A DNA stretch of 64,000 nucleotides. Source: Clostridia bacterium. GTDB lineage: Bacteria > Bacillota_A > Clostridia > TANB77 > CAG-508. The DNA is taken from positions 109,828 through 173,827 of the forward strand of contig JAFVGB010000004.1 of NCBI GenBank assembly GCA_017475185.1. Direction: 5' to 3'. The position numbers and the translations under genes are program-made. This document shows, in pieces, positions 16,163 through 25,381 of this stretch (position 1 is its first letter; each line of letters begins with the position of its first letter). Under the pieces are notes generated by a model. It ran no database searches. It was given only the letters and a program-made list of their open reading frames with translations, and was not told the DNA's origin.

Positions 16163-16870
16163 AAATATCCCCCAGTATAACTTAGGAATTTTCATATCGG
16201 CCTATACATCCTTAATACTAGCTGACGCTGAAGCGTCCCAGTTTGACAGCTTACGCCACTTTTGCTTGCGTTTTATTACTTACACCCCTTTAAAAGGGTC
16301 TTTATATTCTTTGATTGTTACTTGATCTGACGTCATATCTTCCTTCAATTGATTTTCCACATATCTATCCTTGTTATTTCCTACCGTACTCACATAATAT
16401 CCTCTACACCAAAACGATCTGTTGCCATATTTATATTTCAAATTTGCATGTCTCTCAAATATTATCAGTGTACTTTTTCCTTTCAAATATCCTATGAATG
16501 ATGAAATACTCATTTTCGGTGGAATGCTTACATACATATGTACATGGTCTGGACATGCTTCGGCATTTATAATTCCTACCTCTTTCCTTCTACATAATTC
16601 TCTCAATATTACACTTATATCTTGTTTTAATTTTCCATATATTTCTTTTCTTCTGAACTTTGGTGCAAACACAATATGGTACTTGCATTCCCATGTTGTA
16701 TGTGCTAAACTATCTGTGTATGGACTTTTCATACGTCCCACTCCTCTCATGATTTATATTTTAAGCCGTCAAACTTTAAATATTATATCATATTCGAGTG
16801 GGAATTTTTGTTACTCTGTGCTAAACTATAAGTTTTATATCTCCCCCAGCATAGCTGGGGGGTTCTCTAA
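16163..16870 (-). mobile_element. IS200-type insertion sequence (approximate ends)
   Basis: A single tnpA gene flanked by hairpins, as in IS200. Upstream of tnpA is CCCCCAGC, loop ATA, GCTGGGGG (16843-16861). Downstream is the perfect small hairpin GACGCT-GA-AGCGTC (16224-16237), and a second TATCCCCCAG occurs at 16166. IS200 elements lack terminal inverted repeats, so exact ends cannot be fixed from sequence alone. Confidence 0.6.
16280..16732 (-). CDS. tnpA: IS200/IS605-family Y1 transposase TnpA
   Basis: A 150-residue HUH single-strand transposase. The metal-binding HUH motif is in CPDHVHMYVSIPP (about residues 55-67). The nucleophile tyrosine should be in the helix GYYVSTVGNNKDRY, and the N-terminal strand ECKYHIVFAPKFRR is typical. 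The element excises and inserts as single-stranded DNA. The start at 16732 is chosen because GAGGAG lies 9-14 bases upstream; an earlier in-frame ATG has no SD. No TnpB accompanies it. Apparently full length. Confidence 0.9.
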   Translation of the reverse strand: MKSPYTDSLAHTTWECKYHIVFAPKFRRKEIYGKLKQDISVILRELCRRKEVGIINAEACPDHVHMYVSIPPKMSISSFIGYLKGKSTLIIFERHANLKYKYGNRSFWCRGYYVSTVGNNKDRYVENQLKEDMTSDQVTIKEYKDPFKGV

Positions 16871-16874
16871 AGTC

Positions 16875-16910
16875 AACAAGAGATATCGCATATCTGCGAT
16901 ATCTCTTGTT
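16875..16910. terminator. Perfect 16-bp hairpin
   Basis: AACAAGAGATATCGCA, loop TATC, and its exact complement, followed on the plus strand by a T run (16916-16920). It lies between the IS200 end and the stop of the Dam-like gene. It may terminate plus-strand transcription or belong to the IS or operon border. Confidence 0.55.
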
Positions 16911-16940
16911 TACACTTTTTTATCATATCATTTCAACCTT

Positions 16941-17666
16941 TTATTTTTGTTCTTTATTAATTTTATAATTTGAAAAAATTAATTCAGTCGATTTAAAACT
17001 TTTTTGAGGGTTTATTGTTCTTATTAACTCTCTGGCCGTACATTTTTCTAGTTCTCCATATATATCATTTGCTATTTTTGAATCAGTCATTGAAATCATG
17101 TATTTAGCAGAAGTTAATTTATACATATTATTAACAAATTCTTCATGATCAAACATTTCTTTTGTATATAATAATTGTTTCTGATTTACTATTTCATCTT
17201 CTGGTAAATATGGTGGATCACAATATAAAAAAGCATTTTTTATTATTTTTTTTGCTTTTAATATTTTAAAAAATTCTTGATAATCCATATTGTAAAATTC
17301 GACATTTTGTATTAACTCTGAAATATGTTTTAAATTATCATAATCAATTCTTATATATTCTTTTTTGCCAAAAGGAACATTAAATTTTCCTTTACTATTT
17401 TCCCTATATACACCATTAAAACCAGCTTTCATTAAAAATAAAAAATATACTGTCTTTATTTTATTATCCGATTTATTAAATTTTTCTCTAATCTGATAAT
17501 AATACTCTTCTTTTTCCTTCATTTCTGAAAAAGAATTATAAATATTTTCTATTTGTCTTAAATGTTTTTTTAAATAATTGTATTCAGATTTTAATAAAAC
17601 ATAAAAATTAATTATATTACTATTTATATCATTAACAATAAATCTTTTAAATTTAAATAATTTCAT
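16941..17666 (-). CDS. Dam-type adenine methylase, main part (after frameshift)
   Basis: This frame (241 residues from an internal ATG) holds most of a D12-class N6-adenine DNA methyltransferase: the Dam-family segment RFIVNDINSNIINFY, the region GFNGVYRENSKGKFNVPFG, the catalytic DPPY (about residue 149) and the end STELIFSNY. The N-terminal RWAGSKK and EPFLGSG parts lie in another frame at 17671-17820. One extra C at 17697 separates them; removing it gives one continuous protein of about 292 residues. The gene is last in the operon that begins at 24244, 83 bases after the DUF6339-like gene. If it is expressed only as this fragment it cannot bind SAM properly. Confidence 0.85.
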   Translation of the reverse strand: MKLFKFKRFIVNDINSNIINFYVLLKSEYNYLKKHLRQIENIYNSFSEMKEKEEYYYQIREKFNKSDNKIKTVYFLFLMKAGFNGVYRENSKGKFNVPFGKKEYIRIDYDNLKHISELIQNVEFYNMDYQEFFKILKAKKIIKNAFLYCDPPYLPEDEIVNQKQLLYTKEMFDHEEFVNNMYKLTSAKYMISMTDSKIANDIYGELEKCTARELIRTINPQKSFKSTELIFSNYKINKEQK

Positions 17667-17670
17667 ATTA

Positions 17671-17820
17671 TTAAGTAAATTTATTAATACTATTCCGAGA
17701 GCCTAAAAATGGTTCTATATAGCTTTCGCTATCTTTATCAAATTCTTCTAAAATTTCATTTAATAATCTTTTTTTAGAACCTGCCCAACGAATAGGTGAA
17801 GATATTACTTCTCTTTTCAT
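17671..17820 (-). CDS. Dam-type adenine methylase, N-terminal part (before frameshift)
   Basis: The true start of the methylase: ATG at 17820 with AGGGGATAA upstream, then SSPIRWAGSKKRLL (target and SAM-binding N-terminus) and YIEPFLGS. At codon 42 the frame meets CGG (17697-17695) and runs on to a stop at 17671. A +1 shift at that point reads GGA and restores EPFLGSG followed by IVLINLLNNMKL, which joins the downstream frame exactly. The shift thus hits the second glycine of SAM motif I. It may be a programmed shift, a recent mutation or a sequence error. Confidence 0.8.
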   Translation of the reverse strand: MKREVISSPIRWAGSKKRLLNEILEEFDKDSESYIEPFLGSRNSINKFT

Positions 17821-17902
17821 TTGTTATCCCCTTAAAAAAATTCTATATATAATAATTTATAACATTAATAGTATTTTTTTTCAAGCGAATAACAAAAATT
17901 TT

Positions 17903-18694
17903 CTAATTTTTAGAACTCTCAATTTTTTCTTTTACCATTTCATCAAGTTTATTATAAACAAAATTATATATATCTTCTTGAGAGGCTGCATCAATAAGTC
18001 TAACACTTCCATATAATGATATTTGCTTTGTTGCTTCTGAATATATAGTTCCTTTTCCATCATTGTATTTAATTTTATCAACATCAATTATACCTCTGTA
18101 TTTTTCTACTATATCTTTTTCTGCTCTTAATGCTCCTAAAACTATATTTTTTTGGCTAGAATTTGCTCTCCAACTTAATGTTCTAAATCTTTCTGGGTTT
18201 TCTATAACAAACCTTGTTAAATAATATTTGTCATCAGTATTTTTTTCATCTATTGATAACGCAACCCTAAAATAACATCTAGCTAAAACATTAAAAAATA
18301 TCCCTCTTCTTTTTCCTTGTTTAAACAACCAGTGATCTTCAAATGTTGTTTTAGAATTTATTTTCATTGCTTGCAATGCTGCTTGGTATCCTATTGTAAA
18401 ATTAAACCAGCACCAAAATCTTTCATCAGTTAATATGTATCTTGGTAAATCTTTAAGTGTTTCATATATCCTTATAGAGTTCTCAAAATCTACATTTTCA
18501 TAATTATCATCTGTTAATAATTTTATATCATTTATTTTATATTTTTTTTCTTCAAATATTTGACCATTGTAAACTAACTTTAACCAATTTGAATTATCTT
18601 TTTCTTTCATTAAATAATTTGCTACTTCATCGCTATTTTTATACAGAGTTTCTAAAGCGTCATCAGTTATAAAGCTTATATTTATTTTATTCAT
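17903..18694 (-). CDS. DUF6339-like protein of the candidate defence operon
   Basis: About 263 residues, soluble. The central part (GRRGIFFNVLARCYFRV, DDKYYLTRFVIENPE, then a run ending VLGALRAEK) resembles the DUF6339 family, which occurs beside restriction and other defence genes; its biochemical role is not known. The start ATG at 18694 is chosen because GGAGG precedes it by 8 bases, and this gives an 8-base overlap with the upstream gene end. It stands between an unknown 303-residue protein and the Dam methylase in a tightly packed operon. Confidence 0.72.
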   Translation of the reverse strand: MNKINISFITDDALETLYKNSDEVANYLMKEKDNSNWLKLVYNGQIFEEKKYKINDIKLLTDDNYENVDFENSIRIYETLKDLPRYILTDERFWCWFNFTIGYQAALQAMKINSKTTFEDHWLFKQGKRRGIFFNVLARCYFRVALSIDEKNTDDKYYLTRFVIENPERFRTLSWRANSSQKNIVLGALRAEKDIVEKYRGIIDVDKIKYNDGKGTIYSEATKQISLYGSVRLIDAASQEDIYNFVYNKLDEMVKEKIESSKN

Positions 18695-19598
18695 CATCTT
18701 CACCTCCATATAATTTTCTATTAACAGATATATTAAATAAATCTTTTATTCCATTTAAATTACCATCATTTAATAATTTTTGAGAAATTATTGAAACATC
18801 CTCATTCTTTAGTATATTTTCTGTTAATTCAATACCATATTGTTTTTTATATGCGTTCTTTACTGATATAAACCAATTATATTCCATTTCAATAGAATCT
18901 AAATCATAATCTCCAAGCCTTATAGTATCCTGGAATTCTTTTAAACAATAAGTCAATGCTGGAATTGCAATCATAGAAAAAAATATGTTTTGAAAATTAT
19001 CATTTTTCCTCAAACTATCATAATATGTAAATTCTTCTTCTGGTAAACTTATTACAATTTTCTTTGCTTTTTTTTCTATAATCATAGAATCTGCTGATTT
19101 ATCTCTTATAATTTGGAATATTGAAGATACTTTTTTATCTATACTTTCATCATAATCTATAATTGTTGTATATCCATCATCTATAGCTACAATATCATTT
19201 TTATCAATTTTAAAACTATATCCATTATAATCATCTAAAAAATCATTATCATTAAAGCTTTCTAAATCCATCTTTGCATATATGTAACAAGATATTTCAA
19301 CTTTATCTCTCAAATCACCAATCGGTATTTTTATAGTTTGTGGTTCTGTAGTTATTTCAAACATTTTTCTATATACCGTTGAAGAACACTCTATAATTAA
19401 TCCAACTCCCAATTGATTTTCTTCTATCATTTTTTTTATATTTTCATTATTTATTTCTATACACGCATCTTCTAAAACATAGTTTTGTCCATCATTATAA
19501 TCATTGCTTTTAAAGGAGTAAGTTGTTTCCTTAAAACAGCTTCTTAAATTACTATTATTTATAGTAGGATACGGAAATAATTTATTACCTATTTGCAT
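18687..19598 (-). CDS. Unknown protein of the candidate defence operon
   Basis: A 303-residue soluble protein that I do not recognise. The N-terminal 170 residues look beta-rich, with alternating hydrophobic strands such as LGVGLIIECSS and VEISCYIYAKM; the rest is more helical. There are no catalytic motifs. The gene overlaps the GHKL ATPase gene by 14 bases and has its own SD (GAGGTGA) inside it, so the two are probably translated together in fixed ratio and may form a complex with each other or with the DUF6339-like partner. Confidence 0.75.
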   Translation of the reverse strand: MQIGNKLFPYPTINNSNLRSCFKETTYSFKSNDYNDGQNYVLEDACIEINNENIKKMIEENQLGVGLIIECSSTVYRKMFEITTEPQTIKIPIGDLRDKVEISCYIYAKMDLESFNDNDFLDDYNGYSFKIDKNDIVAIDDGYTTIIDYDESIDKKVSSIFQIIRDKSADSMIIEKKAKKIVISLPEEEFTYYDSLRKNDNFQNIFFSMIAIPALTYCLKEFQDTIRLGDYDLDSIEMEYNWFISVKNAYKKQYGIELTENILKNEDVSIISQKLLNDGNLNGIKDLFNISVNRKLYGGEDDE

Positions 19599-21483
19599 AT
19601 AATTTCACCTCACATCTATAATAGTCTCTTAAATCAGTATATATAACCGCTTTATTTTTTCCTAAATTAATTTTAAATCTTACTGCTTTTCCATTTTCGA
19701 TTTTACTTTCTACATCATTAACAATACATTTAACAATGTTAGCCTTATATTGGTTTCCTGCATCATCATAGTAATAAACTTCTAATTCACAATCTCCTTC
19801 TTCATAAACAGAATCAATAATTGATATATATTCTCCGTTTTCTTTATTAGATACAAAAAAAACTTTTTTGATGTCTGTTAATGGAACGTGTCTTAAAATA
19901 TCTTTATCTCCATCATCACAACTTCCTTGTGTTTCTTCACTTTCATGCGGTTCGCCTTGACTTCCAGAATTATTTCCTGTCGGAACTGGTGAATCATCTC
20001 CTTCATCGTTGTGATCTCCTATATCAGGAGCAATTCCTTCTAAAGTATTTGTTTCAATTATTGGGTTTTTTGAATATTTCTTATTATCCACCCTTTTAAT
20101 TATTACAGGTGTATCTTTTACAATTGAAGATTCCTGTTCTCCTCCTATTAATTCTGATTGCTCATCATTGCTTTCAGGTAAATAATCGCCAGCTCCTTCA
20201 ATATCAAGTTTTTCAGTTTCACTTGTTGATAAAACCTCAACCACAAAATCGATTATAGTATTTCTCATTTGTTGAATTATATTTTTTATTTCACTTCTAA
20301 GAGATTCATCATTCTTTCTTTTAGGTTCCCAATCAGTATGCTGAGGATTTTCTATATCTTTTAATTGCTCATTTAATTTATTATTTTCAATTATACACAT
20401 TGCTGAACATGGCATAGTAGAAATACCAGGAAAGGATTTTATTTTCATATATGGATATCTGATCATGACACAATTGTTAGTCGCCATATCAGAATCATCT
20501 CTACTAAAGCTTTTTACAAATATTTTTACATTTCCATAACCCAAAATATCTGTTTCTTTTATAAAAACACCTTCTCCTTCACTTACCAATAAATACTGTG
20601 AAATAATACTTTTTCTTAAATTTTTCGTAATAAGATTATCATTTTCAACTATTTCTTTTAGATTATCTTTATTTACACTGATATCATCAACTTTTATTTC
20701 CAATTCATCTTTATAAACTGCCACTAAAAAACTATCTAATAACATTGATAATATTTGTTGCTTCCAAGAATCTTCTTTTTTGAATCCTAAAATGTATAAG
20801 TCAGTTCCTGAACTTGTCCTTTTATATTTATTATCTAATTCTAACTGTTTATCCATAGGTGTATTTTTACTGTCAAATCCATAATAACCTGTTCCCATTG
20901 TTTTTTCATCAGTTCCATCCATTGGTGCAGAGCATAATTTTGATATTCCCAAACATTTGCATTCTCCGTCAACTGTATATGTGGAATAAAAAACCGTATT
21001 AAATCTGCTTGCAACAAAAGAAGCATACTTTCCTATTCCTTTTGAGCCTCCTGTAATTCCCGTTTTGTCTGTAATTCCACTTCCTTTTGTTAACAAATAG
21101 AATTTCTCTCCATACAAACCTGTAGTATTAAAATCACTAATTCTCAAACAAGTTATACTTTCTTTTTCTATTGCTTTACTCATATCACTTAATTGTTCAT
21201 AATCTTTACGATTATTCTGTACTTTCTTATATTCCTTGCAATTTTCTATCTCAGCTCTTAATCTGTCATATCCAGGAATGTCTTCATTATTTATTTCGAA
21301 AGTTTTAAACTCAATTACTACCTTTTTTTCTCCATCTTTTTTTGCATCAATTGAGTTTTGACATGATTCTCTTGCTAAAGATGCAATTGGATCTTTTTTA
21401 AAAGTTTCCATATCTGCAGTATCTAAACCATTTTCATATGTATAATTATTTCCTTTAAATCGCCAATTTTCTTTTCCTTCCAT
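19585..21483 (-). CDS. GHKL ATPase, MORC/MutL-like
   Basis: A 632-residue ATPase of the GHKL fold. The N-box is ARESCQNSIDAK (Glu39, Asn43, Asp46), the G1 box DFNTTGL (Asp117-Gly122), and the lid GGSKGIGKYA (145-154), which closely matches prokaryotic MORC-like and MutL-like ATPases; a further SGTD lies near 230. An acidic, low-complexity linker (about 450-540) leads to a beta-rich C-terminal domain. Such ATPases clamp or load on DNA after ATP-driven dimerisation. Published comparative work (Iyer, Abhiman and Aravind 2008) tied bacterial relatives to restriction-modification operons. It is coupled by TAATG to the upstream gene and has AAGGAGG. Confidence 0.84.
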   Translation of the reverse strand: MEGKENWRFKGNNYTYENGLDTADMETFKKDPIASLARESCQNSIDAKKDGEKKVVIEFKTFEINNEDIPGYDRLRAEIENCKEYKKVQNNRKDYEQLSDMSKAIEKESITCLRISDFNTTGLYGEKFYLLTKGSGITDKTGITGGSKGIGKYASFVASRFNTVFYSTYTVDGECKCLGISKLCSAPMDGTDEKTMGTGYYGFDSKNTPMDKQLELDNKYKRTSSGTDLYILGFKKEDSWKQQILSMLLDSFLVAVYKDELEIKVDDISVNKDNLKEIVENDNLITKNLRKSIISQYLLVSEGEGVFIKETDILGYGNVKIFVKSFSRDDSDMATNNCVMIRYPYMKIKSFPGISTMPCSAMCIIENNKLNEQLKDIENPQHTDWEPKRKNDESLRSEIKNIIQQMRNTIIDFVVEVLSTSETEKLDIEGAGDYLPESNDEQSELIGGEQESSIVKDTPVIIKRVDNKKYSKNPIIETNTLEGIAPDIGDHNDEGDDSPVPTGNNSGSQGEPHESEETQGSCDDGDKDILRHVPLTDIKKVFFVSNKENGEYISIIDSVYEEGDCELEVYYYDDAGNQYKANIVKCIVNDVESKIENGKAVRFKINLGKNKAVIYTDLRDYYRCEVKLYANR

Positions 21484-24026
21484 TAATAAATCCTCCTTAT
21501 TATAAAATCTGTTGTGTCATAAAAATTTGTGGTATTTTGTATATCATATTTTTCTCTGAAATATGTCTTAATTATTCCTATTAATAAATATTTATTCCAA
21601 CCTCTTGTTAGTTTTGGTAACATGAAGTATCCATCAAATTCATCAGTTTTCAACTCTCTATTTTTTAATAACAAGTCTATAAAATCCTCTATTTTTTCTA
21701 ATTGTTCTTTCGTTAAATTTAATTCCTCTTTTCTGATCATACTATCTTTATTAATTTGAACATATTCATCACTTAAGTCATCCATAAAATTCAAATAACT
21801 CGCAAGACCACCTATGTTCATTTTATATATATATCTTTTTATATCATCATAACTAAAAATATTTAATCTTTTAGCATACTCTTTTACCAGCATATATGAT
21901 GTTGTAATAAATTCTTCTTCCTTACTTATTATTGGTCTAGAATAGTAATACTCATTTTTATATAAATGTTGAATTATAGAAAACAATTCAAAATCACCAA
22001 ATCTCGATGTTATATTCAATTTATTAAATAAATCTTTATTCATAATATTTAAACTTGCATATATTTTTTTCGATGTTAATATATTAGAATCTAAATTTAT
22101 AAATAAATTATCTATGTATTTTTTTAATTCTTGCTTGGTTTGTTCTGTTATATTTAATTTCTCTATATAAATATATCTTTTTGTTCCAATTTGAATTAAT
22201 CCATTTTCTTCTTCAATTCTAGCATAATTTTCATAATTATATCCTTTTAATCCTGGCATTTTTTCTTTTATATCTTCTATTGTAAATGAACCATCAAAAC
22301 TTTTAAATATTTCTCTCATAACATCATATGTAGTATAATTACTTTCTGAATCAGTATTAATAAAATCTCTACTGGTATTAAACTCTTCCGGCAATTTTTC
22401 ATCAATGCACCCTTTTAAGTAAAATCTGTTATTTATTCCTAACTTTTCTAATTGTTTTTTAAATTTTTCATATATTAAGCTATAAGAAATAACCGGTTCA
22501 TTTTTAATTATAAAATTAACAATTTCATCTTTTAATTTTTCAGGTAGAATTGCAGCATATTCTTTTGCTTTATACCTTCCTCTATCAATTTGTATAAAGC
22601 CATTTCTATCTACCATTCCTTGTATAGAATGCATTGATGATACTTCTATATCGCCATACTTATCCTTTAAAATTTTAATTAATTTATTATAGTCTTGTTC
22701 GCTACCTATATCATACCCATCTATAAAGTTCTCTTTAATTTCATTTATATATATATAGCTAATATTTAACTCTTTTCTTACATATACTTTATCTTGATAT
22801 AATCTATAATTATTTTTTACTATATTTTTTTGAACAACATCATATGATTCAACATCCATCTTTAAAATTATATTTCCAAGTTGCTCTTCAGCTTCTCTTC
22901 TTATTTCTTCAAATGATATTTCTTTACTGTTATATATAATATTATTTTCCTCATTAATTCTCATATCAAGTTCTTCTGAATATAATATAATAATAAGGTA
23001 TTTTATTAAGTTATCATCTTTAATATATCTACAAAATTCTTCAATCGTTATGTAATCTTTGTTTTCTTTATTTATGTCTCTATAAAAACAATATATTAAT
23101 CTATTTATTTCCTCTTTATTATATAAAAATTTTTGTATAGCTTTTCCTTCAATTTGTCGTACTCTTTCTCTACTTAGTTTTAACTCTTTTCCTATATCTG
23201 CTAATGTTCTTTTTTCGTGTGTATTTATATCGTATCTTTTTTGTAAAACTATATCCCATTCCATTTTTATTGAATTTTTAAATTTTTCGCTCAAGTTTTT
23301 TAATATTTTTTCTTTATTAATAGCGTATTTGCTTATTTCGTCAATAAAATGTTGTATATCATTACAAAAAACACTTATCAAAGAGTCAATTGAAATATAT
23401 TTTAAATTCTTTATCGTAAATATATTATTAAATATAAGAAAACTTTGATGTTGTTCTGTAAAATCCAGATCTATTATTTCAATTGGATTAAATAATTCTG
23501 GTATATTTTCCAATTTCGAATCTATCGTCCTATATATTTTGTAATAGTTCTTCATATTGAAAAAATACTTATAAAGAAGTTCTATCCTCTTTTCCAGTGT
23601 TAATTTACTATCTCCGTAGTAATATATAATACATTTTTTTAATTTTTCAGCAAAACTTATCTCCTTGCTGATTATTTCCTTTTCTAATGCATTATATAAA
23701 GAGCTTTGATCTAACAATATTAATTGGTCAAGTTCTCTTTCGAACTCTTCCGTTTTTTCATAAAGTTTTAATTCATCTTCTGATATATTAAGAGTATAAT
23801 TCTTGTATTTATTTTTAAAATGTTGATCGCAAAATTTAATAATACCATTATTCTTAATATTTTCTTTGCCATAAAATTTCTCTAGATATTTTTCAACTAC
23901 GTCTTTATTAAATTTTTCTAAATATTTTAATTGCATATTTAAATAAAATAATACAAAATCATCTTCATAAATTAGCTTGTTTTTTACATCTTTTAATTTT
24001 CCATAAAAAAATAATTCACTTATCAT
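21483..24026 (-). CDS. Large protein with sigma-70 region 4 helix-turn-helix
   Basis: An 847-residue protein whose only clear domain is a sigma-70 region 4 type helix-turn-helix at about residues 255-300: RTLADIGKELKLSRERVRQI followed by EGKAIQKF. It is preceded by a short helical segment (TIKNLKYISIDSLISVF) resembling RNA polymerase alpha C-terminal helices. The remaining 500 residues form repeated modules that look like winged-helix or HARE-type folds. There is no region 2, so it cannot be a normal sigma factor; DNA binding or an RNA-polymerase-linked sensor role is inferred. Overlaps the preceding gene by ATGA. Confidence 0.78.
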   Translation of the reverse strand: MISELFFYGKLKDVKNKLIYEDDFVLFYLNMQLKYLEKFNKDVVEKYLEKFYGKENIKNNGIIKFCDQHFKNKYKNYTLNISEDELKLYEKTEEFERELDQLILLDQSSLYNALEKEIISKEISFAEKLKKCIIYYYGDSKLTLEKRIELLYKYFFNMKNYYKIYRTIDSKLENIPELFNPIEIIDLDFTEQHQSFLIFNNIFTIKNLKYISIDSLISVFCNDIQHFIDEISKYAINKEKILKNLSEKFKNSIKMEWDIVLQKRYDINTHEKRTLADIGKELKLSRERVRQIEGKAIQKFLYNKEEINRLIYCFYRDINKENKDYITIEEFCRYIKDDNLIKYLIIILYSEELDMRINEENNIIYNSKEISFEEIRREAEEQLGNIILKMDVESYDVVQKNIVKNNYRLYQDKVYVRKELNISYIYINEIKENFIDGYDIGSEQDYNKLIKILKDKYGDIEVSSMHSIQGMVDRNGFIQIDRGRYKAKEYAAILPEKLKDEIVNFIIKNEPVISYSLIYEKFKKQLEKLGINNRFYLKGCIDEKLPEEFNTSRDFINTDSESNYTTYDVMREIFKSFDGSFTIEDIKEKMPGLKGYNYENYARIEEENGLIQIGTKRYIYIEKLNITEQTKQELKKYIDNLFINLDSNILTSKKIYASLNIMNKDLFNKLNITSRFGDFELFSIIQHLYKNEYYYSRPIISKEEEFITTSYMLVKEYAKRLNIFSYDDIKRYIYKMNIGGLASYLNFMDDLSDEYVQINKDSMIRKEELNLTKEQLEKIEDFIDLLLKNRELKTDEFDGYFMLPKLTRGWNKYLLIGIIKTYFREKYDIQNTTNFYDTTDFIIRRIY

Positions 24027-24244
24027 AATTCAAATCTCTTTTTTTCCTTCTTTTTATCATCTTCAAAAATTTTCTTTTGATTATCTAATTCTTCTTGTAT
24101 CGCTTTAAATATTGCTTCTATTTGTTCGTAAGAATATTCATAAAAAGATGTATTAGTTAGATTTTGTAACTTCGAAATTGATTCTATTATTTTATTAGTT
24201 CTTTTTTCTGCAATTCTTTTAAAATTATCTTTTTTATTATCCAT
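24023..24244 (-). CDS. Small helical first protein of the candidate defence operon
   Basis: A 73-residue charged helical protein (FKRIAEKRTNKIIESI, then YEYSYEQIEAIFKAIQEEL). Similar small proteins occur in Firmicutes at the head of defence and mobile-element operons; I know no function. The ATG at 24244 is chosen because GAGAGGT precedes it and a promoter lies just upstream; an earlier in-frame start would fall inside the promoter. It could be an autoregulator or a structural partner. Confidence 0.72.
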   Translation of the reverse strand: MDNKKDNFKRIAEKRTNKIIESISKLQNLTNTSFYEYSYEQIEAIFKAIQEELDNQKKIFEDDKKKEKKRFEL

Positions 24245-24264
24245 AACATTACCTCTCATGTAAT

Positions 24265-24294
24265 ATAATATCACATCTTGGTAATATTTGTCAA
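24265..24294 (-). promoter_or_regulatory. Promoter of the sigma-4/GHKL/Dam operon
   Basis: TTGACA (24294-24289), 18-base spacer, TATTAT (24270-24265) with TG one base before the -10 (extended type). The leader to the first gene is only about 15 bases, so the whole six-gene operon at 16941-24244 can be one transcript. Confidence 0.75.
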
Positions 24295-24385
24295 ATATTG
24301 TTAGAATATTTTGCAATTATTCTGAAATTGTCGTTTTTTTACAAATTACAAAATCTTTTTTTCTTTATAATTCATACCTCTTTGT

Positions 24386-25256
24386 CTATTTCTTCTGTAC
24401 TTTATCCTGCTCTTTTGTCTCTACTTTCCTAATCTGTACCTTCATTTTATCAGTATTATCTACAACTTCACCACACATCTTAATTTCCTTCTTTACCTTA
24501 TTAAGCTCCTCTGTAACTTGTATTATCAACTTTGTAATTTTATCTTTCTCGCTCTCGTCATCAACATTTCCTCTTTTATAATATAATCTATTTCTAACAT
24601 TTAATATCTCCTGCTTTTCTTGTAGTTTCTTATCTTTCAATTCACAAACATTTTCAGTCTTTTCTAATTTATACTTACATAAAAATCTTATAAGTTCTGA
24701 ATAATGCTCCATCTTTGCAATATCTTTTCGCATTTGTTCTGTTAGTTTATGCGGCACATTATTTTTCTTATAAAAGCCTAATAAATGTCTATAGTAATAA
24801 TATAAAGCAACTATTCCTTTAGATTTATACACTTTTTTTAAATTCCTTTTCGGCAATAAAAAAACTCCACTAACTTTTTATCCGGATATATTTTTTCAAC
24901 AATAAACATATTCATTCGTCAAAATTCTTTGCCTAATACTTTATCAAGAATAATCTCCACCAAAAGCTCTTTCAACTCTTATATTTCTTTTATGAGGCTC
25001 CTTCCTAATTGATAAATTACCTGCTCTATAATAGTAACTATATCCCATTGAATTAAATACTCTATGAAAATTCCTATTTGAATAAGAATGTTTTATTGCA
25101 TAATCTATATCTTCTTTAGCAAATTTATAATAATCCGAATTCTGCATAGATTTCTGATAAAAAATATTATAATTTAATACCTGACTTACAAGTTTTTTCT
25201 TCCAGTACACTTATTCGATATTCTTCGTAAAGCACATCTGATATTCTTCTTAATAT
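24386..25256 (-). pseudogene. Decayed conjugative relaxase, C-terminal remnant
   Basis: Pieces of a MobP/VirD2-type relaxase in three frames: an upstream bit reading VLYEEYRISVLEE (about 25200-25256), then a piece at 24944-25210 with DIDYAIKHSYSNRNFHRVF and RVERAFGGDYS, then one at 24386-24856 with HLLGFYKKNNVPHKLTEQMR and a coiled-coil end. These match, in order, the C-terminal half of relaxases from clostridial integrative elements. The N-terminal nuclease domain is missing, and several frameshifts and stops separate the parts. It marks the right edge of the island and suggests the island arrived on a conjugative element. Confidence 0.75.
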
Positions 25257-25331
25257 TGCAATATCAGATGATTACTATACTATATAAATCAATTTTTAAA
25301 TATAACACAATATTTGAAACAAACAAGAAAC

Positions 25332-25373
25332 AAAAATAGTGAGGTATTCATTAAAGAATACTTCACTATTTTT
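25332..25373. terminator. Strong intrinsic terminator
   Basis: AAAAATAGTGAGGTATTC, loop ATTAAA, and the complementary arm ending CACTATTTTT: an 18-base stem with one G-T pair. Located just after the VOC gene stop on the minus strand. Confidence 0.8.
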
Positions 25374-25381
25374 ATTACAAT

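Noticed and set aside
21483..24026. Sigma factor
   Set aside because: Only a region 4 helix-turn-helix is present; regions 2 and 3 are missing, and the protein is far longer than any sigma factor of that type.
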